Assembly (NCBI RefSeq): GCF_000720115.1
Contig: NZ_JOIR01000011.1
Coordinates: 248,001-312,000, forward strand
Source: Streptomyces sp. NRRL F-2580
Lineage (GTDB): Bacteria; Actinomycetota; Actinomycetes; Streptomycetales; Streptomycetaceae
DNA length: 64,000 bases
Reading direction: 5' to 3'
Positions 51,366 through 60,539 of this stretch are shown in pieces; the stretch's first letter is position 1, and each line of letters starts with the position of its first letter. The translations under genes and the position numbers were made by a program. The notes beneath the pieces were generated by a model. It was not told the origin of the DNA. It saw nothing but the letters and a program-made list of their open reading frames with translations, and made no database searches.

Positions 51366-52900
51366 CAGATGACTTCTTCCTGGATCCGGGCCATGCCCGA
51401 GCCCGCGTCGGCCGCCGCGGTCGGCACCTTGTAGTCCCGTCCTGCAACGCGCCACCACACGGTGGCCAGGGCGAGGACGACCAGCAGGGCGATGGGTGCG
51501 TAGTTGAACGTGGTCACGGAGACGAGGCCGGACTCGGGCCGGGTCTGGGGGAGGCAGAACAGCAGGGTCACGAAGACCACCCAGACCACGGCGACCACGC
51601 CGACAGGCACACCCCAGCGGCCCAGATTCCAGGGGCCGGGCTGGAAGCGGTGGCGGTTGCGGATCCGCAGATAGATCGGGATGGCGTACGCGGGCGTGAT
51701 CCCGATGACGTTGATCGCGGTGACGGCGGCGTACGCGGTCGGGCTATACAGCGACGGCAGCGCCAGGACGGCGGCCACGCCGACGGAAAGCCACACGGCG
51801 CGGGTCGGGGTGCCGGTGCGGGCGTCGACGTGACGCCACAACCTCGAGCCGGGCAGGGCGCCGTCCCGGGAGAAGGCGAACACCATACGGCTGGCGGCGG
51901 CGGTCTCGGCGTTGCCGCAGAACAGCTGCGCGACGATCACCACGAGCAGCAGGGCCTTCGCGCCGGCGACGCCAAGGGCGTCGAGGAAGATTTGCGCCGG
52001 CGGCACCCCGGTGGCGCTGGCCTGGGTGGCGGCGTAGTCCTGGATGGCGAAGGTCAGTCCGGCCAGCAGGACGAACCCCGCGAGCCACGACCAGCCGATC
52101 GCCCGCATGATCCCGCGGGAGGCAGAGACCTGTGCGTTGGTGGTCTCCTCCGACAGGTGCGCGGAGGCGTCGTACCCGCTGAACGTGTACTGGGCGAGCA
52201 GCAGCCCGATCAGCACCACGTACAGCGAGCTGGACCAGCCGGTGTTGTTGACGAACTCCCCGAACACGAAGGACGGGGACTGGTGGTGTGACGGCACGAT
52301 CGCCAGCGCGCCGACGATCACGGCGACCCCGCCCAGGTGCCACCACACGCTGATGGAGTTCAGGATGCTCACCAACCGGACCCCGAAGAGGTTGAGGGTG
52401 GCGTGCAGCGCGAGGATGCAGAAGTAGATCGCCATGATCTTGCCCGGCGTCGGGACGAAGCCGAACTGCAGGTTCAAGAAGGCGCCGGTGAACAGCGCGG
52501 CCCCGTAGTCGATGCCGGCGATCGCACCGAGCAGGCCCAGCAGGTTCAGCCAGCCGGTGTACCAGCCCCACTTGCGCCCACCGAGCTGCTCGGCCTGGTA
52601 GTAGAGGGCACCGGAGGTGGGGTACGCGGAGGTGACCTCAGCGAGGCCGGCTCCGACGAGCATCACCATGGCGCCGACGGCTATCCAGCCCCACATCATC
52701 ACGGCGGGCCCCCCGGTCGCGAGACCGAAGCCGTACAGGGTCATGCAGCCGCTCAGCACGGAGATCACCGAGAAGCTGATGGCGAAGTTGCCGAAGGGGC
52801 CCATGCGGCGGGCGAGCACCGGCTCGTAGCCCAGTTCCCGAAGGAATGCGTCATCTGTCTGGGCTGCCGGCGCGGGGCGAGCCGGGCGTGTTCGTAACAC
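51365..52900 (-). CDS. APC-superfamily amino-acid/polyamine permease
   Basis: 511 residues, about 12 hydrophobic helices. The first helix carries the APC glycine pattern (FAISFSVISVLSGCMTLYGF). Start GTG 52900 chosen because GGAGG lies 7 nt upstream. Operon with the ligase gene; the substrate is likely an amine or amino acid used by that ligase. Confidence 0.87.
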   Translation of the reverse strand: MLRTRPARPAPAAQTDDAFLRELGYEPVLARRMGPFGNFAISFSVISVLSGCMTLYGFGLATGGPAVMMWGWIAVGAMVMLVGAGLAEVTSAYPTSGALYYQAEQLGGRKWGWYTGWLNLLGLLGAIAGIDYGAALFTGAFLNLQFGFVPTPGKIMAIYFCILALHATLNLFGVRLVSILNSISVWWHLGGVAVIVGALAIVPSHHQSPSFVFGEFVNNTGWSSSLYVVLIGLLLAQYTFSGYDASAHLSEETTNAQVSASRGIMRAIGWSWLAGFVLLAGLTFAIQDYAATQASATGVPPAQIFLDALGVAGAKALLLVVIVAQLFCGNAETAAASRMVFAFSRDGALPGSRLWRHVDARTGTPTRAVWLSVGVAAVLALPSLYSPTAYAAVTAINVIGITPAYAIPIYLRIRNRHRFQPGPWNLGRWGVPVGVVAVVWVVFVTLLFCLPQTRPESGLVSVTTFNYAPIALLVVLALATVWWRVAGRDYKVPTAAADAGSGMARIQEEVI

Positions 52901-52979
52901 TGGACATCCTCCATGGAATGGGTGGAACGAGGACAAAAGGTCAGGTGCATGCCAAGTCACGTTTTGCTGTGCGCGACGG

Positions 52980-53996
52980 TCAGCGCACCGGTCCGGCGCG
53001 AGGTGCGTGGGTGCGTGCGAAGGACAGCGACTCCCGACGGGCCCTTAGCAGCAGAACCTCGCCGCCGTCGGGATGGTTCGGGTCCTCATGGACGGACGCC
53101 CACGGCTCCCGCGAGGCGTAGGTGCCCACGGCTGTGAACACCTCGGCGGCCTCCACGAACCGGTGGCCTGCCCACAAGGCGTACGCCAGGTGGTGCAGGT
53201 CTGTCACCGAGCGCGGCGCGGTGTCCGGCTGCTTGAACCAGTGGTGGAACGCCTTAACCGTGTATGTGATCGTCGGCTCCTGCGCCCACTGCCGACGCCA
53301 CAGCGGATCGGCACGGTGCTGGAGGGACTGCTGCCGGCACTGCTCGACCAGCGCGTACAGCGGCAACAGCAGCAACGGGGAACCCGCCGGCGACCACGAG
53401 GCCACCCATCGGCCGAAGTCGAAGACAGCGGCGAGTGAGGCCGCCGGTGGGACGGGGCGGGCCAGTATGAACTGCAGTATCCGGTGGTACGCCTCCCGGT
53501 TGTACGGGTCGCGCTGGTTGATCCCGTGCAGCAGCCCCCACGGCCCGCTCGGCAGCATCGGCTCTGCCGAGACCTCACGATGCTCCCGGCGCACCTGGCG
53601 TCCATCGATCTGGGCGAGGGCGAGCAAACAGATCCAGGGCACCGGATCCCGCGGCTCCCGGTGCGCCATCAGCAGCGAGGCCTGCCGTGCAGCCTCCTCC
53701 AATGCCGCAGCGCCTGCGTGCTGCTGGTGATGGGCGCGCAGGGCTCGCTCCACCGACACGCGGGCACGCATCACCTGTGCGTCGTAACTGTTCGGCTCCT
53801 CCGCCAGCCACACGCCCATCACGTCGGAGTGGGCAGCGGTGACCGCCAGCACCTGCGTACGCGACGTCCGCAGCCCCCACTGCCCACCGGTTGCGGCCAG
53901 CAAGTCACGCGCCGGTCTCCACCGGCCGGCCTGCAACTCGACCATGGCCATACCGAGGGCTTCGTCGGTGCCGGCCGGGTGGTACACGGGGCGCAT
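52980..53996 (-). CDS. Hypothetical helical-repeat protein
   Basis: 338 residues, strongly alpha-helical with TPR-like spacing (ERALRAHHQQHAGAAALEEA, DLHHLAYALWAGHRFVEAAE). No family I can name with certainty. No membrane segment. Confidence 0.6.
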   Translation of the reverse strand: MRPVYHPAGTDEALGMAMVELQAGRWRPARDLLAATGGQWGLRTSRTQVLAVTAAHSDVMGVWLAEEPNSYDAQVMRARVSVERALRAHHQQHAGAAALEEAARQASLLMAHREPRDPVPWICLLALAQIDGRQVRREHREVSAEPMLPSGPWGLLHGINQRDPYNREAYHRILQFILARPVPPAASLAAVFDFGRWVASWSPAGSPLLLLPLYALVEQCRQQSLQHRADPLWRRQWAQEPTITYTVKAFHHWFKQPDTAPRSVTDLHHLAYALWAGHRFVEAAEVFTAVGTYASREPWASVHEDPNHPDGGEVLLLRARRESLSFARTHAPRAGPVR

Positions 53997-54194
53997 CAGT
54001 GCGCCCCGTGACCGGGGTGGTCGCCGGTCGCAGTCGAGGGCGGGGAAAGCTGAAACCTCGTGCTCTCGATCGCGGCACAGGGCTGCGTCATGCTTTTCTC
54101 GGTCATCGAATGCTTCCTCGACAGAGGGGGACGTTGGTGCCGGACAGGAATCGCTGCGCGGCCGGAGAGAGCCACCGGACTGCCAGCGCCCGGT

Positions 54195-54389
54195 CTAGAA
54201 CTTGATCCCACTGATCAGACGCGCGACGTTCGTCGCGACCTCGGCGATCGCGGGGGCCATCGAAGAGCTGGCCAGGTAGAACCCCAGGAGGACGCACACG
54301 ACGGCGTGCCCGGCTTTCAGTCCGCCCTTCTTGACGAAGAGGACGACGAGGACCGCGAGCAGCACGACAGCGGAGATACTGACCGCCAT
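54195..54389 (-). CDS. 64-residue membrane protein
   Basis: Start at the ATG 54389. An N-terminal helix (ISAVVLLAVLVVLFVKKGGL) and a second hydrophobic stretch (AVVCVLLGFYLASSSMAPAI). Similar tiny two-helix proteins are common in Streptomyces accessory regions; function unknown. Confidence 0.65.
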   Translation of the reverse strand: MAVSISAVVLLAVLVVLFVKKGGLKAGHAVVCVLLGFYLASSSMAPAIAEVATNVARLISGIKF

Positions 54390-54686
54390 GGATGTGTCCC
54401 CCTTCCGAACCGTCGGTGATGCGGCTCGTTCCCGGCCCAAGTCCCCCGCAGCGGGGCCCAAGCCCATTCCCGACGACATTGCCGACGAACCGGTGCGAGA
54501 GGTACACAGGCCCGGATGCGTTCGTGCTGCGAGTGGTAATCGGCCCTGAACAGAGGCTGATTGAGGCACAAGGCTGACCGGGAAACGCCCGGTGCGCACA
54601 TTCCGCCGGTGATATCACTGAGGTGATCTCGGTTTTCGGCGGTCTACGCCGGCGGCCGGCGCGCACTTTCGTTAGGGGAGGTACGG

Positions 54687-56201
54687 GTGGCCCAGCAGGC
54701 GCTGCGACAGTGCGATGACTGCGGCTGCCGGCTCAGCCAGTACAACCCGGACGGGCTCTGCTCCGCTTGCGCGCGATCTCGCATCCCTTCCGCCCCTGGG
54801 TTACCCGCCGTACCGGAGCGGGTGTGGCAAGACGTCGATGTCCGACAGGCCTTTGCAGCCCTTGACTTCGGCAAGGCCAGCCGTTTGATCAGGCAGCGAG
54901 GCTCTCTGCGCCAGGAGGACATGTCCCAGCTCACAGGATTGAGCCAGGCGTTCTTGTCCATGCTGGAGTCGGGCAGCCGCCGCCTCACCAACATCGACAA
55001 GATCATCGAATTTGTCGCAGGCATTGGCGCACCCGCCGAGCTCGTACAGCTCCCGGTCCCACGGTCAGTGGGCAGACCGCTTCAGCCGCCCGTGGACCAG
55101 TCGGCCGGAGATCTCGACCCAACCTTGCCCTGGACCGCGGCCCGTATGGTGGCGGCCTTGGACAACGCGGTTGGAGGCGACGTGATTGACCGCCGGCAGT
55201 TCCTTACGGTGAGCGGCATCGCGCTCACCGCCTTCGTCCACCATTGGGGGACCGCTGAGGCAGAGCCCCTTCAACGCGCCGCGGAGGGAAGCCAGCTCGC
55301 CCCAGAACTGCTGGACAACCTGCAGGCGACTACCGACCACCTGCGCATCATGGATGCCAGCGCCGGCAGTGGGACCCTCACCGAGCTCGGCGACGCGCAC
55401 CTCGAACTCCTCAAACGCCTTCTGCAGAAGGCGTCATACACCGAGGACATCGGCCGCCGCCTGGCCGCCATCGTCGCCGACACCGCTACACAGACCGGCT
55501 GGTTCGCCTTCGACTCCGGGCGTCACAACCACGCCCAGAGCTACCTGCTCGCCGCGCTCCGCGCGGCTAAGGTCTCCGGCGACGACCGCCTGGGGGCCGG
55601 CGCCTTGTCCTACCTGGCCATCCACGGCTACTCCACCGGCCAGCCACGCACCGCGGTCACCGCGGCACGAGCCGCCCGCGAGCAGATCAGGACCCTGGGC
55701 ACCCCCGCCCTGGAGGCGATGCTGCTGACCCGGCAGGCACGCGGACACGCCAAGCTCGGCGAACGGCAGGCAGCCCTCATCGCGCTCGGCGAGGCAGCCG
55801 AACTCTGCGCCCGGGGGCGTTCCGAGTTCGACCCCCACTGGCTGTACTGGATCAACGAAGGCGAGATCCACGGCCAGTCCGGCAGCGCCTATCTCGACCT
55901 GGACGATGCGCCCCATGCCGCCGTCAGCTTCACCGAGGCGCGAAAGGCCCTCAACCCGGCAGACCAGCGCACCAACGCCCTGTTTCTTTCCCGCGCGGCG
56001 TCCGCCTACCTCCGGAAGGGCGAGCTCGAAGCAGGCTGCGCCACGGCACACCAGGCGCTCGACCTTGCTGAACAGCTCCAATCGGCCCGTCTCAACGAGC
56101 ACGTCGAGACCATGCTCGGCGAGCTCGAACCTGTGAGTCAGAGCCCGTACGCTCGGGAGCTGATCGACCGTGCCGCTCTAGTGACGGGTGCAAGGAGCTG
56201 A
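54687..56201 (+). CDS. Zinc-finger / XRE / TPR transcriptional regulator
   Basis: 504 residues from a GTG with GGGAGG upstream. Order: a CxxC...CxxC zinc knuckle (CDDCGCRLSQYNPDGLCSAC), an XRE helix-turn-helix (RQEDMSQLTGLSQAFLSMLE) at about 75-110, then a long TPR region to the C-terminus. A pheromone- or ligand-sensing regulator is the usual guess for this architecture. Ends 2 nt before the HAD gene, so one operon. Confidence 0.82.
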   Translation: MAQQALRQCDDCGCRLSQYNPDGLCSACARSRIPSAPGLPAVPERVWQDVDVRQAFAALDFGKASRLIRQRGSLRQEDMSQLTGLSQAFLSMLESGSRRLTNIDKIIEFVAGIGAPAELVQLPVPRSVGRPLQPPVDQSAGDLDPTLPWTAARMVAALDNAVGGDVIDRRQFLTVSGIALTAFVHHWGTAEAEPLQRAAEGSQLAPELLDNLQATTDHLRIMDASAGSGTLTELGDAHLELLKRLLQKASYTEDIGRRLAAIVADTATQTGWFAFDSGRHNHAQSYLLAALRAAKVSGDDRLGAGALSYLAIHGYSTGQPRTAVTAARAAREQIRTLGTPALEAMLLTRQARGHAKLGERQAALIALGEAAELCARGRSEFDPHWLYWINEGEIHGQSGSAYLDLDDAPHAAVSFTEARKALNPADQRTNALFLSRAASAYLRKGELEAGCATAHQALDLAEQLQSARLNEHVETMLGELEPVSQSPYARELIDRAALVTGARS

Positions 56202-56203
56202 AC

Positions 56204-56953
56204 GTGACCCAGGCCCAGCAGGTCCTCGTGCTGTGGGACATCGACCGCACTCTGCTGTACGTCGGCGACATCGACCGGCAGGTCTACCGCGAGACGTTCG
56301 CCGAAGTCGTGGGGCGCCCCGCGGAACACCTGCCGACCCGCGGCACCGGCGTCACCATGCCCCTGGCGATCCGATCGCTCCTGATCGACAACGGAGTCCA
56401 GGAAGACGACGTCGTTGTTCTGCTGCCGCGCATGGTGGATCTCCTGCCGGTCCACCTCGCCGCACACGCTGAGGACCTGCGTACACAGGGCGTTCTCATG
56501 CCAGGAGCCGCCGACGCGCTGCGGGCGGTACACGATCACCCTCGCTTGATTCCGACCGCCGTGACCGGGAACCTCAAGCCGAACGCCGTGCTCAAGCTCG
56601 CCGCCTTCAACCTTGACGGCCTCCTCGACACCGAGATCGGCGGATTCGCCTCCGACGACCACCACCGGCCGGCGCTCGTCGCCATCGCCCAGAAGCGCGC
56701 CCAGGCCAAACACGGCTTGGTCTTCACCCGCTCGAACACCGTGATCATCGGGGACTCGCTGGAGGACGTCCGAACGGGCCTCGAAGGCGGCGCCCCCGTC
56801 ATCGGCATCGCATCGGGCAAGACCACGGCCGCCGAACTTACCCAGGCCGGTGCCGACCTCGTACTCGACTCTCTCTCGGACGTCACACGGATTCTGGACG
56901 GCATCTCGGTGCTCACGAGCTGCGGGCCAGATGGCAGTCCTTGGATGAGTTGA
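56204..56953 (+). CDS. HAD-superfamily hydrolase
   Basis: 249 residues from a GTG with AGGAG 6 nt upstream. HAD motif I LWDIDRTLL (Asp nucleophile), motif II TAVTGN, and motifs III/IV in NTVIIGDSLEDVRTG. A phosphatase of the phosphoglycolate-phosphatase type. Second gene of the regulator operon. Confidence 0.85.
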   Translation: MTQAQQVLVLWDIDRTLLYVGDIDRQVYRETFAEVVGRPAEHLPTRGTGVTMPLAIRSLLIDNGVQEDDVVVLLPRMVDLLPVHLAAHAEDLRTQGVLMPGAADALRAVHDHPRLIPTAVTGNLKPNAVLKLAAFNLDGLLDTEIGGFASDDHHRPALVAIAQKRAQAKHGLVFTRSNTVIIGDSLEDVRTGLEGGAPVIGIASGKTTAAELTQAGADLVLDSLSDVTRILDGISVLTSCGPDGSPWMS

Positions 56954-57057
56954 TGGCTGGTTGGGCGACGTGGGTGGCAGACGCTGAGCTCAGCGTCTTA
57001 CTTCCGAGGCGGGTCGCCCTCGCAAGGGGCGGCAGCTCGAGCGGCCGAGCTTATGGC

Positions 57058-57525
57058 TCAGCCAAGATAGGGGAAGGTGCCAGCGAGGTAGTCACCGATC
57101 TGTTGGCGCATGCTGGCGTGGATGTCGTACTGGTCGAGGTCGGCGGGCTGGACGAAGTGGACTCCGTCAGCCTCGTCGTTGATAGTGGGCTCACCGCCGA
57201 CAGGGCGGCCGATGTAGGTGTTCTCGTACTGCTGGCGGATCTCGCCGTTGGAGTAGGCGACGATGTGGTGGGGGTTGGTGTAGACCCCGAGGAATCCGCT
57301 GATTTCGGCTTCGATGCCGGTCTCCTCCAGGCATTCACGCACGGCGCACTGGGCTGCGGTCTCGCCAATGTCCTGGGCTCCGCCGGGCAAGGCCCACTGG
57401 CCGGTGTCGCGGCGCCGCTGGAGCAGGATGGCGCCGCTGTTGTCGACGACGAGCAGGTTGCTGGCCGGGATTAGGGTGTTCGCCTTTGGCGCGGCGGGGT
57501 CGTTGTAGTACTCAGTTCTGCCCAT
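57058..57525 (-). CDS. Nudix hydrolase
   Basis: 155 residues. A complete Nudix box, GGAQDIGETAAQCAVRECLE followed by ETG, binds the catalytic metals. It would hydrolyse a nucleoside-diphosphate-linked substrate. Its start overlaps the 3' end of the decayed regulator fragment. Confidence 0.85.
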   Translation of the reverse strand: MGRTEYYNDPAAPKANTLIPASNLLVVDNSGAILLQRRRDTGQWALPGGAQDIGETAAQCAVRECLEETGIEAEISGFLGVYTNPHHIVAYSNGEIRQQYENTYIGRPVGGEPTINDEADGVHFVQPADLDQYDIHASMRQQIGDYLAGTFPYLG

Positions 57526-57850
57526 GTGCGGCGGTCCCCTTCTGGTCGGGAATCCAGGACCGTGCGGCGGCCCAGATGGTTTCGAAGCTTTCAGCGTAGT
57601 TGTCGAACCACCCTGTGCAGTCTCCTCTCTTGAGGTGGAGGAAGGGATTGGCGCTGGCGGGCTCTCCCCCCAGACAGTGGTGTCGTGCAGCTGCGCTTCG
57701 CAGTCGGCTTCGGGGAGTAACGGGCGGTAGTAGGCGAGGGAGGCGCGGATTTTCGCGGCGGGGGTCTCGCGGATGCCGTCCTCGCGGCCCTGGATGGCGA
57801 CTGCTTGGCCGCCGAGGTCGCCGAAGCACAGGCGCACGCCCGGAGAACGG
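57512..57850 (-). pseudogene. Frameshifted regulator C-terminal fragment
   Basis: Two frames together give a recognisable C-terminal domain found in many Streptomyces regulators. Frame 1 reads VRLCFGDLGGQAVAIQGRED through AKIRASLAYYRPLLPEAD and TTVWGES. After a G-run near 57667, frame 2 continues GGEPASANPFLHLKRGDC and WFDNYAESFETIWAAA. One lost or gained G explains it. The N-terminal part is missing as well. Confidence 0.55.
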
Positions 57851-58062
57851 GGGCGGGAGAAGCACGTTCGCCGTACCCCCTTGGCACGGGGGTTTCCAGC
57901 GGCCGCTGTCTCGGGCGTCGGTGAGGGTCTTGCGGGCACCGGAGAGAATCGGCTGGGAGCCTCCGCCAGCGCAGACGGTCGGGATAGGTCGATCGGTGTA
58001 CCCCAGCCGAGGCTGCCGCCCTTGCTGTGGGCAATTCCAGAAGCGTGTCTCGATCGTTTCCG

Positions 58063-58092
58063 TTGCGTCGAGCCTGAACGTATCCGTATCCT
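58063..58092 (+). promoter_or_regulatory. Promoter of the T-box/AspRS transcript
   Basis: TTGCGT (58063) - 18 nt - TATCCT (58087), which would start the RNA near 58100, at the 5' edge of the T-box leader. Confidence 0.55.
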
Positions 58093-58099
58093 CATCTCA

Positions 58100-58364
58100 A
58101 CGCGTCGATGGAGACGAGTAGCCACGGATCACGCGAGCAGAGAGAGCCGCCGGCAGCTGTGAAGGCGGACTCGTGCCCCATGGTGAAGACCCTCCTGAGC
58201 GCGGGGAGGAAAGGCCCCCGGGCCCAATGCCCCGCCGGTTTGCCCCCGTCATCGGGCTGAATGAGGCCGCCGCTGTCTGGCGGTGGCAAAGGCGTGGTGG
58301 CACCGCGAGTACCCTTCTCGCCCACGCTTCCAAGGGATCATGACGACGCCCCTGGAGGGCTGCG
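58100..58364 (+). ncRNA. T-box riboswitch leader
   Basis: The antiterminator part is canonical: helix GCGTGG (58292-58297) / CCACGC (58322-58327), a 7-nt bulge TGGCACC (58298-58304), then helix GCGAG (58305-58309) / CTCGC (58317-58321). TGGC in the bulge pairs with a tRNA end GCCA, so with a discriminator G, as tRNA-Asp normally and the tRNA-Asn genes here have. A stem I candidate with GAGTA (58116) lies upstream; a GAC triplet at 58188 is one specifier candidate, not certain. GCCC/GGGC (58348-58360) can hide the ribosome site GGAGGG, so control is probably translational. Confidence 0.85.
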
Positions 58365-59681
58365 ATGATCCACACCACTAGCCGCGTACTGGTTTCCGAC
58401 CTACGCGCGCACCTCGACCAGACCGTCACCGTCTCCGGCTGGGTGAACGCACTCCGGCTGCAGCGCAAGATGCAGTTCGTCATCCTGCGGGACCACTCCG
58501 GCATGGCTCAGGTGACCCACAAGCGCGACGGCGGCGCGCTCGAAGCGGCCATCGAATCGCTTACCCCCGAGTCCGCCGTCCGGATCACCGGCCGTGTCGT
58601 AGAGGCGGCCCAGGTCAACCTGGGTGGCCTGGAGATCGTCCCTGAAACGGTCGAGGTGCTGAACCGGGCGGAGACGCCCCTGCCGATCGACGAGCACACC
58701 GGCCCTGAGCACCGGCTCGACTGGCGTTTTCTCGACGTGCGCAAGCGGGCCACCGCGCAGATGGTGTTCGCCGCGCAGACGACCCTGGAACAGGGGCTGC
58801 GCGAGTACGCCATGCAGAACGGCTGCACGGAGATGCACACGCCGAAGCTGATGGGCACCGCCTCGGAGTCTGGAGCCGAGGTGTTCAAGCTCGGGTACTT
58901 CGACCGCTCGGCCTACCTCGCGCAGTCGCCGCAGTTCTACAAGCAGATGGCCGTGGCCGCCGGGATCGACCGGGTCTTCGAGATCGGGCCTGTCTTCCGG
59001 GCCGAGCCGTCGTACACCTCACGTCACGCGACCGAGTTCACCGGCGTGGACATCGAGCTGTCGTGGATCGACGACGTCGAGGACGTGATGGCGTTCGAGG
59101 AGCGGATGCTCGCCCACGCCATCGCGAAGGTCGCAGAGGTCCACGGTGAGGCGATCCAGGAGATCTTCGGCATCGAGGTCGTCGTGCCGGAGGCTCCGTT
59201 CCCCAGGATCACGATGGCCGAAGCGCAGGAGATCCTGCGGGCCGGCGGCTGGGACCCCGAAGGCGTCAAGGAGGACCTGGACCCGGAAGGTGAGCGCACC
59301 ATCGCCGCCCACATGAAGGAGCTCACGGGCCACGAGTTCGTGTTCATCACGCACTACCCGGCCAGCATCCGGCCCTTCTACCACATGCGTCCGGCGGACC
59401 GGCCGGACCTGACGCTCAGCTTCGACCTGCTCTGGAAGGGCCTGGAGATCACCACCGGTGCCCAGCGTGAGCACCGCTCCGACGTGCTGCTCAAGCAGGC
59501 GGAGGAGAAGAGCATGGACACCGAGCCGATGCAGGACTACATGAACATCTTCCGCTTCGGCTGCCCGCCCCACGGCGGCCTCGGCGCCGGCCTGGGCCGG
59601 ATCCTGATGGTCATGCTCGGCCTGGACTCGATCCGCGAGGCCGCGTTCCTGTTCCGCGGCCCGAACCGCCTCACCCCCTGA
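58365..59681 (+). CDS. aspS: Archaeal-type aspartyl-tRNA synthetase, possibly AspRS(Asn)
   Basis: 438 residues, the length of archaeal-type AspRS and far shorter than bacterial AspRS (about 580). N-terminal OB fold (VTVSGWVNALRLQRKMQFVI), class II motif 2 (VFRAEPSYTSRHATEFT) and motif 3 (GGLGAGLGRILMVMLGLD). Position 26 of archaeal enzymes, Trp in discriminating forms, aligns with Asn here, hinting at relaxed tRNA choice. It may charge tRNA-Asp and tRNA-Asn, or be a resistant second copy. Controlled by the T-box leader. Confidence 0.9.
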   Translation: MIHTTSRVLVSDLRAHLDQTVTVSGWVNALRLQRKMQFVILRDHSGMAQVTHKRDGGALEAAIESLTPESAVRITGRVVEAAQVNLGGLEIVPETVEVLNRAETPLPIDEHTGPEHRLDWRFLDVRKRATAQMVFAAQTTLEQGLREYAMQNGCTEMHTPKLMGTASESGAEVFKLGYFDRSAYLAQSPQFYKQMAVAAGIDRVFEIGPVFRAEPSYTSRHATEFTGVDIELSWIDDVEDVMAFEERMLAHAIAKVAEVHGEAIQEIFGIEVVVPEAPFPRITMAEAQEILRAGGWDPEGVKEDLDPEGERTIAAHMKELTGHEFVFITHYPASIRPFYHMRPADRPDLTLSFDLLWKGLEITTGAQREHRSDVLLKQAEEKSMDTEPMQDYMNIFRFGCPPHGGLGAGLGRILMVMLGLDSIREAAFLFRGPNRLTP

Positions 59682-59699
59682 GTCAGGGGTAGACGCACC

Positions 59700-59732
59700 G
59701 CTGCCCCACCGCCTGTCTGGCGGTGGGGCAGC
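59700..59732. terminator. Bidirectional hairpin terminator
   Basis: A perfect 14-bp stem GCTGCCCCACCGCC / GGCGGTGGGGCAGC with loop TGTCT between the convergent AspRS and oxygenase genes. Confidence 0.8.
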
Positions 59733-59742
59733 TGGGGCTCGC

Positions 59743-60525
59743 TCAGTACCGGGTGTGGCCCAGGTCGAGGGTCCATGCCTCGGCGGGGTTCTTGTCCCAG
59801 TGGTCGCGCAGGGCCAGCTCGCGGTCGGCGTACTGTCCGCGGCGGGACAGGCCGCCGTGGGACAGGGTGACACTGAGCGCGAGCGGCGATTCGGTTGTGA
59901 CCCAGTGCGGCGTCAGGGCGTGGCTCCACAGGTGGTCACCTGGCTGCATCGTCACCGACTGCCGGTCCGCCCCGTCATGTGGCGGGGGAACCTCGGCTGT
60001 GGTTTCTCCGAGGACCGCGGCTTCGGGCGCCAGGTGCTTGTCGGGGTTGAGGTAGCTGTGGAAGGTCTTGACCCCTTGGACCTGCCAGACCAGCCCGTGC
60101 GAGTTGTCGTTGTGGTAGGTCGAGGCCGCGCCTTCGGTGGACAGGAACAGGATTGGCGCGCACCGCTGCCACGTGAATCCCTGCGCCGACAGGTAGGTGC
60201 GCCAGGGCACCATGACTTCCTCCTGGAAGCCGGCCAAGAGTTCGTCGTAGAACCGGGCGAGGTTGAAGTGCACCAGCCGGAATGGCCACGTGGCGATCTC
60301 CTCGACCGGGGCCGTGCGGAACGCGGCGGTGCGCTCCATGCGCACTGCCCAGTCGTCCTCGCCGAGGATCGTGAAGCGCACCTCGTCATCCCGGCGGATG
60401 TGGTCGAGGATGTCGATGGCAGGCAGGAACAGGTAGTCGAACGAGACCTGCATACGGAAGTTCGGCGGCTGCCTCCAGTGGGTGCTGAAGTCGTCGGGGT
60501 CGGTGACGGAGACCGACGGGTGCAC
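59743..60525 (-). CDS. Cupin/JmjC-like 2-oxoglutarate-Fe(II) oxygenase
   Basis: 260 residues from the GTG at 60525 (GGAGG 5 nt upstream). The double-stranded beta-helix metal site reads STYHNDNSHGLVWQVQG, with VKTFHSYLNP and the distal His in GDHLWSHALTPHWV. Last gene of the radical-SAM operon; it probably hydroxylates a peptide or amino-acid residue after or before the SAM enzymes act. Substrate inferred from context. Confidence 0.75.
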   Translation of the reverse strand: MHPSVSVTDPDDFSTHWRQPPNFRMQVSFDYLFLPAIDILDHIRRDDEVRFTILGEDDWAVRMERTAAFRTAPVEEIATWPFRLVHFNLARFYDELLAGFQEEVMVPWRTYLSAQGFTWQRCAPILFLSTEGAASTYHNDNSHGLVWQVQGVKTFHSYLNPDKHLAPEAAVLGETTAEVPPPHDGADRQSVTMQPGDHLWSHALTPHWVTTESPLALSVTLSHGGLSRRGQYADRELALRDHWDKNPAEAWTLDLGHTRY

Positions 60526-60539
60526 GTGGACCTCCAAGG

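Noticed and set aside
58160..58195. Firm assignment of the T-box specifier codon
   Set aside because: By analogy with actinobacterial ileS leaders the codon before GAAGA would be GGT, while GAC lies at 58188; stem I cannot be folded reliably by eye, so no specifier is claimed.
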